From DASUAS01 sp963750045 (GTDB taxonomy: Bacteria; Actinomycetota; Acidimicrobiia; IMCC26256; DASPTH01): 64,000 nucleotides of DNA. The DNA is taken from the NCBI GenBank assembly GCA_963750045.1, contig CAVVPD010000007.1:434001-498000 (forward strand). The letters run 5' to 3'. The notes under the pieces are model-generated. The model saw only the letters and a list, made by a program, of their open reading frames with translations, did not search any database and was not told where the DNA came from. How positions within the stretch are numbered: the stretch's first letter is position 1; each line of letters begins with the position of its first letter. Positions 7,406 to 15,939 of the stretch are shown here, piece after piece. The position numbers were made by a program, and so were the translations under genes.

Positions 7406-9004
7406 ATGCCGGGTTGGAACTTCGCCGCCGTCTGGGACGGCATCGCCCAGATCGTCCCCGATCGCGACGCACTCGTCTGCGGCAGCCGCCACGTCACCTG
7501 GGCCCAGCTCTCCGACCGGGCGTCACGCCTCGCCTGGCACCTGCAGACCGAGGCACACGCGCAACCGGGTGACAAGATCGCGATCGACCTCACCAACCGC
7601 CCCGAGTATCTCGAGACCTTCTACGCCGCGCTGAAGCTCGGATGCGTGCCCGTCAACGTCAACTTCCGCTACCAGGCGACCGAACTGCACTACCTGCTCG
7701 ACAACTCCGACGCCAAGGCGGTCGTGCACGGGCCCGAGTTCACCAAGGTCGTGAAGGCGGCGGCCAAGCAGATCCCCAAGCCGTGGCGGCCGCTGCTCCT
7801 CGAGACCGGCGATCCCTACGAGCGCGCCGTGGCGTCGGCGGCCCCGGCCCGGGAGTGGACACCCCGTCCACCCGACGGCGACGACCTCATCTTCCTCTAC
7901 ACCGGGGGCACCACCGGGATGCCCAAGGGCGTCATGTGGCGCAACGACGACCTCTACGTCGCGCTCTGGGTGTCTGCGCACCCGGGCTCCCCGGAGCCAC
8001 CCGACCCGTTCGCCGCCGCGAGAGCAGGCAAGCGCGCCGCGACCCTGCTTCCCGCGGCACCGCTCATGCACGGCACGGGGCTGTTCGCGGCAGTCAGCGC
8101 GCTCGCCGGGAGCGGCACCGTCGTGCTGATCGACCGGCAGGGCCTCGACGCCGAGCTCATCTGGGACACCGTCGAGCGCGACGGCGTCCAGGTGCTCACG
8201 ATCGTGGGTGACGTCTTCGCCCGACCGCTGCTCGACGCGCTGCACGACGCCCCCGACCGGTGGGACCTCACCTCGTTGCGCGCGATCACGTCGTCGGGCG
8301 TCGTCTTCAGCCCTGCGGTCAAGCAGAGTCTGCTCACGCACCTCCCCCAGGTCACCATCGTGGACTCCCTCGGCGCCTCGGAAGGCCTCGGGCCCCGGAG
8401 CTCGGCCAGCGCGACCGACGAGACGATCTCCCCCGCCCGCTTCACCGTGAACGACCGCATCCGCGTGGTCAACGAGGACACCGGTCGCGACGTCGAGCCC
8501 GGCAGCGATGAGGTCGGGTTGGTCGCGATGGGTGGACGCATCCCGCTCGGCTACTACAAGGATCCGCAGAAGACGGCCGCGACCTTCAAGGTCCTCGACG
8601 GCCGCCGCTACTCGGTGCCCGGCGATTACGCCACGGTCGACGCCGACGGCACCGTGAAGTTGCTGGGCCGCGGCTCGGCGTGCATCAACACCGGCGGCGA
8701 GAAGGTCTACCCCGAAGAGGTCGAGGCCGAGCTCCGAAAGCACGCCAGCGTGTTCGATTGCGTGGTCGTCGGCGTACCCCACCCGCGCTTCGGCGAGCAG
8801 GTGATCGCGCTCGTGCAGGTCGTGGACGACCACTACCTCGACGAAGCCGAGATGGCCGCGTGGTGCCGGGCGCGGCTCGCCGGCTACAAGACACCACGAC
8901 GGTTCCTGTTCGTGGACTCGCTCGGGCGGTCGGCCGCCGGCAAGGCCCACCACAACGAGCTGCGGGCGCTCGCCGTCGAGCGCCTCGGCGGCGAGACGAG
9001 CTGA
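7406..9004 (+). CDS. acyl-CoA synthetase (AMP-forming, FadD-like)
   Basis: Protein of 532 residues of the ANL superfamily, activating a carboxylic acid, probably a fatty acid, to its acyl-CoA. The P-loop-like motif is LYTGGTTGMPKGVMW. Other signatures are LMHGTG, the GASEG segment, the hinge region YSVPGDYATVDADG followed by LLGRGSACINTGGEK, and the final AGYKTPRRFLFVDSLGRSA, where the lysine of the C-terminal domain is expected (GRSAAGKA). The length is normal for the family. It stands alone between two minus-strand genes. The acid substrate cannot be deduced. Confidence 0.88.
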   Translation: MPGWNFAAVWDGIAQIVPDRDALVCGSRHVTWAQLSDRASRLAWHLQTEAHAQPGDKIAIDLTNRPEYLETFYAALKLGCVPVNVNFRYQATELHYLLDNSDAKAVVHGPEFTKVVKAAAKQIPKPWRPLLLETGDPYERAVASAAPAREWTPRPPDGDDLIFLYTGGTTGMPKGVMWRNDDLYVALWVSAHPGSPEPPDPFAAARAGKRAATLLPAAPLMHGTGLFAAVSALAGSGTVVLIDRQGLDAELIWDTVERDGVQVLTIVGDVFARPLLDALHDAPDRWDLTSLRAITSSGVVFSPAVKQSLLTHLPQVTIVDSLGASEGLGPRSSASATDETISPARFTVNDRIRVVNEDTGRDVEPGSDEVGLVAMGGRIPLGYYKDPQKTAATFKVLDGRRYSVPGDYATVDADGTVKLLGRGSACINTGGEKVYPEEVEAELRKHASVFDCVVVGVPHPRFGEQVIALVQVVDDHYLDEAEMAAWCRARLAGYKTPRRFLFVDSLGRSAAGKAHHNELRALAVERLGGETS

Positions 9005-9013
9005 CCCGCGCGT

Positions 9014-10576
9014 TCAGGCGCCGCGGGCAAGCGGCGCGGACCACCTCAGCGAGGCCGGCATGGCGCTCTCGCGGCCGCGCGTCGACACCGCCACCCGATC
9101 GCGACCGGTGCGCTTGGCCTCGTAGAGCGCGGCGTCGGCCGCGGCGAGGAGCCGTTCGGCATCGGCGGCGTTGTCGGGCGTCGTCGCGACGCCCACGCTG
9201 ACGGTGACGGGCGCCTCGCCGACGCACGCGACGATCCCGCTCCGCACGCGCTGAGCCACACCCGTCGCGTCGTCACGACTACAGCCGGGGAGGAGCACGA
9301 CGAACTCGTCACCGCCGTAGCGCGCCGCGACGTCGAACTTCTTGGTGTTGGCCACCAGCGCGCTCGCGACCTCGCGCAGGACCGCGTCGCCGGTCTGGTG
9401 TCCATAGGTGTCGTTGACCTGCTTGAAGTGGTCGATGTCGAACACGAGCAGGCTGAGCGGGGTCGCCAGTCGCTGCGAACGCGCGATCTCCCGATGCAAC
9501 GACTCGTCGAACAGGCGGCGGTTGGCGAGTCCCGTGAGCGAGTCGCGCGTCGCCAGTCGTTCGATTTCACCCAGCAACTGCGCGTTTCTCAACCCGAGCG
9601 CGGTGTGCATCGCCGCCTGCGCCAGCGCGTGGACCGTCGACGAAGGGATCTGTGCCTTGGCGCCACCCCCCCACTCGGCCACGACGACGCCGAGATCGTC
9701 GCCGTCGACCGCGATGGGGGCGACGACCACGTTGTGCGCGCCGGGCAGCACGAGGTCGAGGAGGTCGTCGTCGACCAGGCGCACCAGCACCGGTGCGTCC
9801 GCCGACCACGTCGCCATCACGAGCGGCGCGTCGTGATCCGGCACCTCGACACTGGCCACGACGACGCCGTCGTCGCACACGCCCTGCCAGACCGAGCCGG
9901 TACGCATGAGCACGACCGCCCGGGCGAAGCCCAGCCGGCTGCACGAGTGCTGGACGAGCGTGCCCATCACCTCCTCGTGGCGGATCGCCCGCTCGAGCTC
10001 AGCGCCGAGCGCGACGAGCACCTCGAGTTGGGAGCGGCTGTGACGCAGCGACCGCTCGTTCACCGCCGAGAACAGCGCTGCGCAGGCGGCGAAGAGCAGG
10101 AAGGTCGCCGCGCTCACGACGGCGATACGGTCGTCGACGAATCCGGCTTCGTCGATCACCCCGGCGCCGGCGGCCGCGTGCACGACGAGGAGGAGCAGCG
10201 CGCACCAGACCGCCAGCTTCAACCCGGTGCGGTACGACGCGACCAGGGTCACCGCCATCACGTCGAGGAACACGAGGAAGAGCAGCGGGCTGCGGTAGCC
10301 GCCCGTGAGCGCGACCGCCAGCGCCACTGCCGCCCCGTCGACCAGCACGGTCCACGACACGAGGGCCGACACGTGCTCCGGCACGACGCGCCGGGCGACC
10401 TCGACGAGGGCGACGAACACGAGGTACAGGATCGCGATCGCGACCACTACACCCGAGGCAGTGCCGGCGACCGCGGGTACCACCAGCAACGCCGCGACGA
10501 CCAGGAGCCGCACGAACTGCAGGACGAGCAGGCGGTCGGAGACCGGTGACACCTCGGCGCCGCGCGACCCGCTCAC
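9014..10576 (-). CDS. membrane-anchored diguanylate cyclase (GAF-GGDEF)
   Basis: Protein of 520 residues that should make cyclic di-GMP. Residues about 20-190 contain several hydrophobic helices. A GAF-like sensor region follows (about 200-345), then a full GGDEF domain with the intact catalytic GGDEF at 421-425 and the RDSLTGLANRRLFD signature. The inhibitory I-site position reads KKFD instead of RxxD, so product feedback may be weak. It ends with a short basic tail. The GTG start at 10576 overlaps the stop of the upstream membrane-protein gene as GTGA, so the two are translationally coupled. The signal sensed is unknown. Confidence 0.88.
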   Translation of the reverse strand: MSGSRGAEVSPVSDRLLVLQFVRLLVVAALLVVPAVAGTASGVVVAIAILYLVFVALVEVARRVVPEHVSALVSWTVLVDGAAVALAVALTGGYRSPLLFLVFLDVMAVTLVASYRTGLKLAVWCALLLLVVHAAAGAGVIDEAGFVDDRIAVVSAATFLLFAACAALFSAVNERSLRHSRSQLEVLVALGAELERAIRHEEVMGTLVQHSCSRLGFARAVVLMRTGSVWQGVCDDGVVVASVEVPDHDAPLVMATWSADAPVLVRLVDDDLLDLVLPGAHNVVVAPIAVDGDDLGVVVAEWGGGAKAQIPSSTVHALAQAAMHTALGLRNAQLLGEIERLATRDSLTGLANRRLFDESLHREIARSQRLATPLSLLVFDIDHFKQVNDTYGHQTGDAVLREVASALVANTKKFDVAARYGGDEFVVLLPGCSRDDATGVAQRVRSGIVACVGEAPVTVSVGVATTPDNAADAERLLAAADAALYEAKRTGRDRVAVSTRGRESAMPASLRWSAPLARGA

Positions 10577-11388
10577 CGGAACCGGGCGGCGGCAGGACCG
10601 AAGCGCGTGGCCACCAGCCTGGGATCGCCTCGATCGAGCCGACGGTGCACCACGAGGAACAGGAAGACGGCGAGCACCAACCCGCCGAACACGGCCGGCG
10701 AACGGCCGGCGGGGGAGACGAGCAACGCTCGCGCCGCCGAAGGGCTGTCGCCGACCGAGTCCGCGATCTCACCGAGCGACCGCAACTGCGGGAGCCCGGC
10801 CAGCGAGAACGGGACCGTGACCGGCGCGGGCACTGCCGCGGCAGCGACGATGTCGGGTGCGGCACCGCCGGTACCGGTGGGCCCGTTCACCGTCACGGTC
10901 GTGTCGCGACTCGCGAGCACGGTGGGCGCCCCGGCCGCGGCCGCGGCGGGGGCGGGTCCGCTCGCGGCCGCGGCGGGCGCCACCACGGGTGTCTGCGGGA
11001 CGCCGCCGGGGACCCCCGCGGCATCGACGCCTCCACCCGCGGGGGGGTTCCCCGGGTTCTGAGCGGCGCCCTCGGTGCCGGTCGAGCCGCCGGACGGTTC
11101 GTGCGTCGAGCCGTCCGCGTGACGCGACGGGCACGCCGACGAGTCCCCGGTGGCATCCGCCTCCTCGGCGACGTCGGACGGGTGCCCGTGCCCGCCGGGA
11201 GGGGCGATCGGATGCGTGGTCCACGAGCCCTCTCCGGTGCCCGGCGCGTCGGCGGGCCCACGGCCGGACTCCTGACCCGGCGTCCACCCGCGCCGCGCCG
11301 CAGGCGCAGCCACGGCGACGCCCGCGGCGGCGAGCACCAGCGCCGACGCCAGCACCGCCAATGCCGCGGAGATACGCCGTGGTCCCAT
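10573..11388 (-). CDS. low-complexity exported or membrane protein coupled to the diguanylate cyclase
   Basis: About 271 residues. An N-terminal signal or anchor segment (ISAALAVLASALVLAAAGVA) is followed by a long Gly/Pro/Ala/Thr-rich region with few hydrophobic residues. A C-terminal transmembrane helix (VFGGLVLAVFLFLVVHRR) has a basic cytosolic tail. This layout suggests a surface or periplasm-exposed protein anchored at its C-terminus. The ATG at 11388 follows a strong ribosome site (ggcaggag). It is the first gene of a two-gene unit with the diguanylate cyclase, so it may supply or modulate its input; that is inference. I do not recognise a domain. Confidence 0.65.
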   Translation of the reverse strand: MGPRRISAALAVLASALVLAAAGVAVAAPAARRGWTPGQESGRGPADAPGTGEGSWTTHPIAPPGGHGHPSDVAEEADATGDSSACPSRHADGSTHEPSGGSTGTEGAAQNPGNPPAGGGVDAAGVPGGVPQTPVVAPAAAASGPAPAAAAAGAPTVLASRDTTVTVNGPTGTGGAAPDIVAAAAVPAPVTVPFSLAGLPQLRSLGEIADSVGDSPSAARALLVSPAGRSPAVFGGLVLAVFLFLVVHRRLDRGDPRLVATRFGPAAARFR

Positions 11389-11465
11389 GGGTCTCCTGCC
11401 GTAGAGTCCGGGCCAACTGTGGGGGTCGTTCCGGTAGGTTCGTAGAGGTACGCGGCTGCCGGTCA

Positions 11466-11519
11466 AGAGTGAACTCACTCTCCGCAAGCAGATGACTACC
11501 TAGAGTGAAATTTGTCACA
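11466..11519. promoter_or_regulatory. palindrome plus CRP/FNR-family-like operator between divergent genes
   Basis: Bases 11466-11481 form a perfect inverted repeat, AGAGTGA-N2-TCACTCT. Bases 11504-11519 read AGTGA-N6-TCACA, nine of ten matches to the CRP/FNR-superfamily consensus TGTGA-N6-TCACA used in actinomycetes by GlxR/Cmr-type regulators. Both lie in the 179-base gap between the divergent membrane-protein and MBL-rhodanese genes. The regulator is not in the window, so its identity is inferred. Confidence 0.5.
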
Positions 11520-11567
11520 TTGGGGGTCTGAAATCAAGGAAAGGTCCGGCCAATTGCGCCGCTCGAG

Positions 11568-13343
11568 ATGGCTTTGATCTTCACCCAGCACTACCTCGAA
11601 TGCCTCTCCCACGCCTCCTACCTGGTGGGGGACGACACCACCGGGAGAGCGGTGGTGGTCGACCCGCGCCGCGACGTCGACGTCTACCTGGAAGAAGCGG
11701 CCGCGGCCGGCGTCACCATCGAGCGGGTCATCGAGACCCACCTCCATGCCGACTTCCTCAGCGGGCACCTCGAGCTGGCCGCCCGCACCGGCGCGGTGAT
11801 CAGCTACGGCGACGCCGCCGCGGTCGAGTTCGAGATCGAGCCTCTCCACGACGGCCAACGCCTCTCGCTCGGCACGATCGAGCTCGAGATCCTGACCACG
11901 CCCGGCCACACCCCCGAATCGATCTGCGTGGTCGTCCGCGAACGCGCCGACGACCAGGTGCCCTATGGCGTTCTCACCGGCGACACGCTCTTCGTCGGCG
12001 ACGTCGGTCGCCCCGACCTCCTCGCGTCGGCGGGCACCGGGTTCACCGCCGACGTGCTCGGCCGACTGCTGTACCACTCGATCCACGACAAGCTGCTCAC
12101 GCTGCCCGACGAGACGCGGGTGTTCCCGGCCCACGGCGCCGGTTCGGCGTGCGGCAAGCAGCTGTCCACCGAGACCAGCTCCACCCTCGGCGACCAGCGT
12201 CGCTTCAACTACGCGCTCGCGCCGATGTCCGAGGCGGAGTTCGTCGCGCGCGTCACCGAGGGCCAGCCGGCCCGGCCCAGCTACTTCGAGTACGACGCCA
12301 CTCGAAACCGTCAGCTCCACCCCCTGCTCGACGAGCACGTGCCTCCCCCGCTCCTTCCGCTCGACGACGTGCTCGCGCTCGTCGAACGGGGCGCCGTCCT
12401 CCTCGACACCCGCGAGCCGAACGACTTCGTCGCCGGGCACCTGCGGAAGGCGGTCGGGGTCGGGCTCCAGGGCCGCTTCGCGGAATACGCCGGCGACATC
12501 ATCCCCGACGATCGTGACATCGTGCTGGTGGGTGACCCCGCCGCTGCGCTCGAGACCAGGGTCCGGCTCGCGCGCATCGGGTTCGACCGAGTGGTCGGAC
12601 AGCTCGACGACCCGAGCCGCGTCGTGGTCGAGCGGCCAGACTACGTGCAGCGCAGCTCGCGGTTGACCGTCGAGCAGTTCGCCGAGGTCCGCGACCTCGA
12701 ACCCGACCTGCAGCTCCTCGACGTCCGCAACCCGGGCGAGGTGGCGACCGGCGTCATCCCGCACGCGCGGACGGTCCCGCTTGCCCTGCTGGTCGACCAG
12801 CTCTCCGAGCTGCGCACCGACGTGCCAACCGTCGTGTACTGCGCGGGCGGGTACCGCTCGGCGATCGCCGCCAGCGTGCTCGGCGCCGCCGGCTTCGCCG
12901 ACGTCTCCGACCTCATCGGCGGGTACGGTGCGTGGACCGGTGCCGGCCTCCCGGTCGCGAGCGGCCCGACCTCCGGAGTGCCGAGGGCAGGAGCAGTGAT
13001 GGGTGCTGATGCCGTACAGGACGTGAAGGCCGAGGAAGCGCACCGGCTGGTGGTCGGCGGCGCCCTGCTCCTCGACGTGCGTGAAGCGGACGAATGGGAC
13101 GCGGGTCATGCACCCGCGGCTGCCTGGATCCCTCTCGGCGAGATCCAGGCACACGTGGGCGAGCTCCCGCGCGACGCCCGCATCGTCGCCGTGTGCCGGT
13201 CGGGGGGGCGCTCAAGGGCCGTCGCCGAAGCGCTCGTCGGCGCCGGCTACGACGTCGTGAACGTCGACGGCGGCATGCGGGCGTGGGTGGTCGAGGACTT
13301 CGAGGTCGTCGCCTCCGACGGCCTGCCCGGCACCATCCTCTGA
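11568..13343 (+). CDS. metallo-beta-lactamase / multi-rhodanese protein (persulfide dioxygenase-like)
   Basis: Open frame of 591 residues. The N-terminal metallo-beta-lactamase domain has THLHAD at residues 57-62 and TPGHTPESI, resembling ETHE1/Blh-type persulfide dioxygenases. Three rhodanese-like domains follow. The first (VLLDTREPNDFVAGH) lacks an active cysteine. The second has C425 in CAGGYRS. The third has C543 in CRSGGRS. Typical relatives end after two rhodanese domains. A ribosome-like site (gcaggag) and ATG at 12999 lie just before the third domain, with a TGA in the neighbouring frame overlapping that ATG, so the third domain may really be a separate gene. The role is probably sulfane-sulfur oxidation or transfer, acting with the sulfur operon at 2.9-5.0 kb only by inference. 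Confidence 0.82.
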   Translation: MALIFTQHYLECLSHASYLVGDDTTGRAVVVDPRRDVDVYLEEAAAAGVTIERVIETHLHADFLSGHLELAARTGAVISYGDAAAVEFEIEPLHDGQRLSLGTIELEILTTPGHTPESICVVVRERADDQVPYGVLTGDTLFVGDVGRPDLLASAGTGFTADVLGRLLYHSIHDKLLTLPDETRVFPAHGAGSACGKQLSTETSSTLGDQRRFNYALAPMSEAEFVARVTEGQPARPSYFEYDATRNRQLHPLLDEHVPPPLLPLDDVLALVERGAVLLDTREPNDFVAGHLRKAVGVGLQGRFAEYAGDIIPDDRDIVLVGDPAAALETRVRLARIGFDRVVGQLDDPSRVVVERPDYVQRSSRLTVEQFAEVRDLEPDLQLLDVRNPGEVATGVIPHARTVPLALLVDQLSELRTDVPTVVYCAGGYRSAIAASVLGAAGFADVSDLIGGYGAWTGAGLPVASGPTSGVPRAGAVMGADAVQDVKAEEAHRLVVGGALLLDVREADEWDAGHAPAAAWIPLGEIQAHVGELPRDARIVAVCRSGGRSRAVAEALVGAGYDVVNVDGGMRAWVVEDFEVVASDGLPGTIL

Positions 13344-13433
13344 CCCTCGCCCACACCCCGCCCGGTCCTTCCTCACTCGCACCTGACCGAGCTCTCAGGA
13401 ATTCCACAAGTCCGCGAGGCGACAATCGAGCCC

Positions 13434-13715
13434 ATGGCACGCCGCAAGCTCAGCACGCAGGGTCGGATCGTCGCCGCCGGGCTCAGCATCGGGGTTGCCG
13501 GGGTGCTCGCGGGCTTCATGGCCGCCGGGGACCACACCGCCGACGCGTCGCAGCCGGCGTCGGCGGGTGGGAACGGCTCGGTCAGTTCCCCTGCTTCGGG
13601 TGCACCGTCGTCCGCCTCCCCCACCCCGTACGAAGACGACCGCGCCGGCAGCGGTACCGCCACCGACGTGCCCCAGTACGTCCCGCAGCCGCAGACCCGC
13701 ACCGGCGGGAGTTGA
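13434..13715 (+). CDS. small membrane-anchored protein of unknown function
   Basis: Protein of 93 residues. A basic start (ARRKLSTQGR) is followed by one hydrophobic segment (IVAAGLSIGVAGVLAGFMAAG), then a polar Ser/Ala/Pro/Gly-rich tail with no cysteine. It is probably an anchored or secreted peptide. It lies four bases before the ferric-reductase-like gene and is likely co-transcribed with it. The pairing with a heme membrane protein suggests an accessory subunit, but there is no recognisable domain, so no function is assigned. Confidence 0.55.
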   Translation: MARRKLSTQGRIVAAGLSIGVAGVLAGFMAAGDHTADASQPASAGGNGSVSSPASGAPSSASPTPYEDDRAGSGTATDVPQYVPQPQTRTGGS

Positions 13716-13719
13716 CGCG

Positions 13720-14292
13720 ATGGCGTCCCACTTCTGGTGGTACGTCGCGCGGGCGAGCGGCCTCGTGGCATGGGGCCTGGTGGTGGCGTCGTGCACGTGG
13801 GGGCTGCTGCACGCCATCCGCGCGTTCGGCCGCCGCCCCACCCCGTCGTGGATGCTCTCGACGCATCGCTACCTGAGCGCGCTCGCGGTCGCGTTCGTCG
13901 CGGTGCACGTCGTCGCCATCGTCGCCGACGACTTCGTGTCGTTCGGCCTCGCCGACGTCTTCGTGCCGATGGCTGCCGCGTGGCACCCCCTCGCGGTCGC
14001 ATGGGGCGTCGTCGCCATGTACCTGCTCCTCGTCATCGAGGCCACGTCGCTCGCGCGTCAGCACCTCTCGCCCAAGGTGTGGCGGGGGATCCACGTGCTC
14101 AGCTATGTGCTCCTCGCCATGGTCACCATCCACCTGTTGAGCGCCGGCACCGACGCCAAGGACCTGCTCCCGGCGGTGTCGGCGGTGTTGCTCGGCGTGG
14201 CGGCGGTGTTCGGATGCGCCATGCTCCTGACGTGGCGGACCGCGCCCAAGGTCCGGGCGAGGGCCGGCGACGACCTGATTACCAGCCGGTAA
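13720..14292 (+). CDS. ferric reductase-like transmembrane protein
   Basis: About 190 residues, nearly all membrane helices, resembling the heme-binding transmembrane domain of ferric reductases, NADPH oxidases and YedZ-type proteins. Histidines that could bind heme lie in LLHAIRAF, STHRYLSALAVAFVAVHVVA and GIHVLSYVLLAMVTIHLL, spaced as pairs on neighbouring helices. No FAD or NAD domain is attached, so electrons would come from or go to a partner. The ATG at 13720 is chosen for its ribosome site (gggag) and for the natural protein start MASHFWWYVARASG. Confidence 0.78.
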   Translation: MASHFWWYVARASGLVAWGLVVASCTWGLLHAIRAFGRRPTPSWMLSTHRYLSALAVAFVAVHVVAIVADDFVSFGLADVFVPMAAAWHPLAVAWGVVAMYLLLVIEATSLARQHLSPKVWRGIHVLSYVLLAMVTIHLLSAGTDAKDLLPAVSAVLLGVAAVFGCAMLLTWRTAPKVRARAGDDLITSR

Positions 14293-14301
14293 CCTCGAGG
14301 C

Positions 14302-15939
14302 GTGACCTCGTCTGCCGGCGGCGGCCCACCGGGTGGCCGCCTCGATCGTGCCGGGTCGCTGCAACGGCTCGGCGGCGAGCCGTTCGACGTCCTCGTGGTC
14401 GGCGGCGGCATCACCGGTGCGGGGGTGGCGCTCGACGCTGCAACCCGTGGATTGCGCACCGCGCTGGTCGAACGCGACGACTTCGCCTCGGGTACCAGCT
14501 CGAAGAGCTCGAAGCTCGTGCACGGTGGGCTGCGGTACCTCCAGCAGCGCGAGTTCCGCCTGGTGTACGAAGCGCTCTACGAGCGACAGCGCGCGCTGGA
14601 GAACGCGCCCCACCTCGTCCGCGTGCTCCCGTTCCTCGTACCCGTCCTCGCGCGTGGCGGCGTGATCGACCGACGCCTCGCGCGCGTGCTCGGGAGCGCG
14701 CTCTGGATGTACGACCTCACCGGCGGTGTCCGCATCGGCCGGCGCCACCACCGGATCTCGGTCGAGGCCGCCCTCGCGCACATGCCCACGCTCGCGCGCG
14801 ACCGACTCGCCGGTGCGTACGTCTACTACGACGCCCAGGTCGACGACGCCCGGCTCACCCTCACCATCGCCCGCACCGCCGCGGTCCACGGCGCCGCGAT
14901 CGCGAACTACGCCTCCCTGCGCGGAGTGGTGAAGGATCACGACCGCGTCGTCGCGGCGCGCGTCGAAGCCGACGGCGAGGAGTTCGTCGTTCGCACGCGG
15001 ACCATCGTGAATGCTGCCGGCGTCTGGTCCGACGACGTGCGCGCGCTCGACGAAGGCGAACACCCCGCCTCGATCCGGCCGGCGAAGGGCATCCACATCA
15101 CCCTGCCCTGGCCGAAGGTCCGCAACGACATCGCCGCCATCGTGCCCGTCGCCGGAGACCGCCGCTCGGTGTTCGTCGTCCCCTGGGGCGACACGACCTA
15201 CGTGGGCACGACCGACACCGACTACGACGGGCCGGTCGACGATCCGCCGTGCACCACCGGCGACGTCGAGTACCTGCTCGGCGCGCTCAACGGCGTGACC
15301 GACGAGAAGGTGACCCACGCCGACGTCATCGGCACGTGGGCCGGGCTCCGCCCGCTCCTGCGCTCGGGTCGCAGCACCCGCACCGCCGACCTCTCCCGTC
15401 GTCATGCGGTGCGGGTCGCGCCCACCGGCGTGATCACCGTGACCGGCGGGAAGCTCACCACGTACCGGCGGATGGCGGCGGACGCGGTCGACGCCGTCGT
15501 CGACGTGCTCGGCGGCGGGCGGCGCCCGTCGCGCACGAAGCACCTGCGGCTGTTCGGGGGCGAGGGCTTCGACCCACCGGTGGCGGCGCTCGAGCCCAGC
15601 GCCCACGAGCACCTCGCCGGACGCTTCGGCACCGACGCCGGCACCGTCCTCGCGCTCGTCGCCGCCGACCCGCACCTCGGTGAGCCGCTCGTCCCCGGTC
15701 TCCCCTACCTCCGGGCGGAGGCCGTCTACGCAGCCCGCCACGAGATGGCCCGGACCCTCGACGACGTGCTGAGCCGCCGCACCCGCGCGCGCCTGCTCGC
15801 GCGCGACGAGTCGGCACGGGCCGCGGGCGCCGTGGCCGACCTGCTCGCCCCCGAGCTGGGGTGGTCGCCGGCCGAGCACGACGCGCAGGTCGCGTCGTAC
15901 CGGGCGGCGATCGCCACCGAGCGGGCCGAGATCGGGTGA
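14302..15939 (+). CDS. glpD: glycerol-3-phosphate dehydrogenase (aerobic, FAD)
   Basis: Protein of 545 residues that oxidises sn-glycerol 3-phosphate to dihydroxyacetone phosphate with FAD, passing electrons to quinone. The FAD motif FDVLVVGGGITGAGVALDA stands near residue 30. Family signatures follow: ASGTSSKSSKLVHGGLRYL, the NAAGVWSDDV block and GKLTTYRRMA near the C-terminal third. The length is normal for GlpD. It starts with GTG at 14302 after a short gap from the ferric-reductase-like gene. The stop overlaps the GTG start of the next flavoprotein (GTGA), so the pair is co-translated. The DHAP product matches the likely substrate class of that neighbour. Confidence 0.93.
   Translation: MTSSAGGGPPGGRLDRAGSLQRLGGEPFDVLVVGGGITGAGVALDAATRGLRTALVERDDFASGTSSKSSKLVHGGLRYLQQREFRLVYEALYERQRALENAPHLVRVLPFLVPVLARGGVIDRRLARVLGSALWMYDLTGGVRIGRRHHRISVEAALAHMPTLARDRLAGAYVYYDAQVDDARLTLTIARTAAVHGAAIANYASLRGVVKDHDRVVAARVEADGEEFVVRTRTIVNAAGVWSDDVRALDEGEHPASIRPAKGIHITLPWPKVRNDIAAIVPVAGDRRSVFVVPWGDTTYVGTTDTDYDGPVDDPPCTTGDVEYLLGALNGVTDEKVTHADVIGTWAGLRPLLRSGRSTRTADLSRRHAVRVAPTGVITVTGGKLTTYRRMAADAVDAVVDVLGGGRRPSRTKHLRLFGGEGFDPPVAALEPSAHEHLAGRFGTDAGTVLALVAADPHLGEPLVPGLPYLRAEAVYAARHEMARTLDDVLSRRTRARLLARDESARAAGAVADLLAPELGWSPAEHDAQVASYRAAIATERAEIG

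Noticed and set aside
9018..9037. A terminator hairpin (GCGCCGC-GGGCAA-GCGGCGC) between convergent genes
   Set aside because: It lies within the last codons of the diguanylate cyclase gene and lacks a T-tract, so it may be only GC-rich coding sequence.
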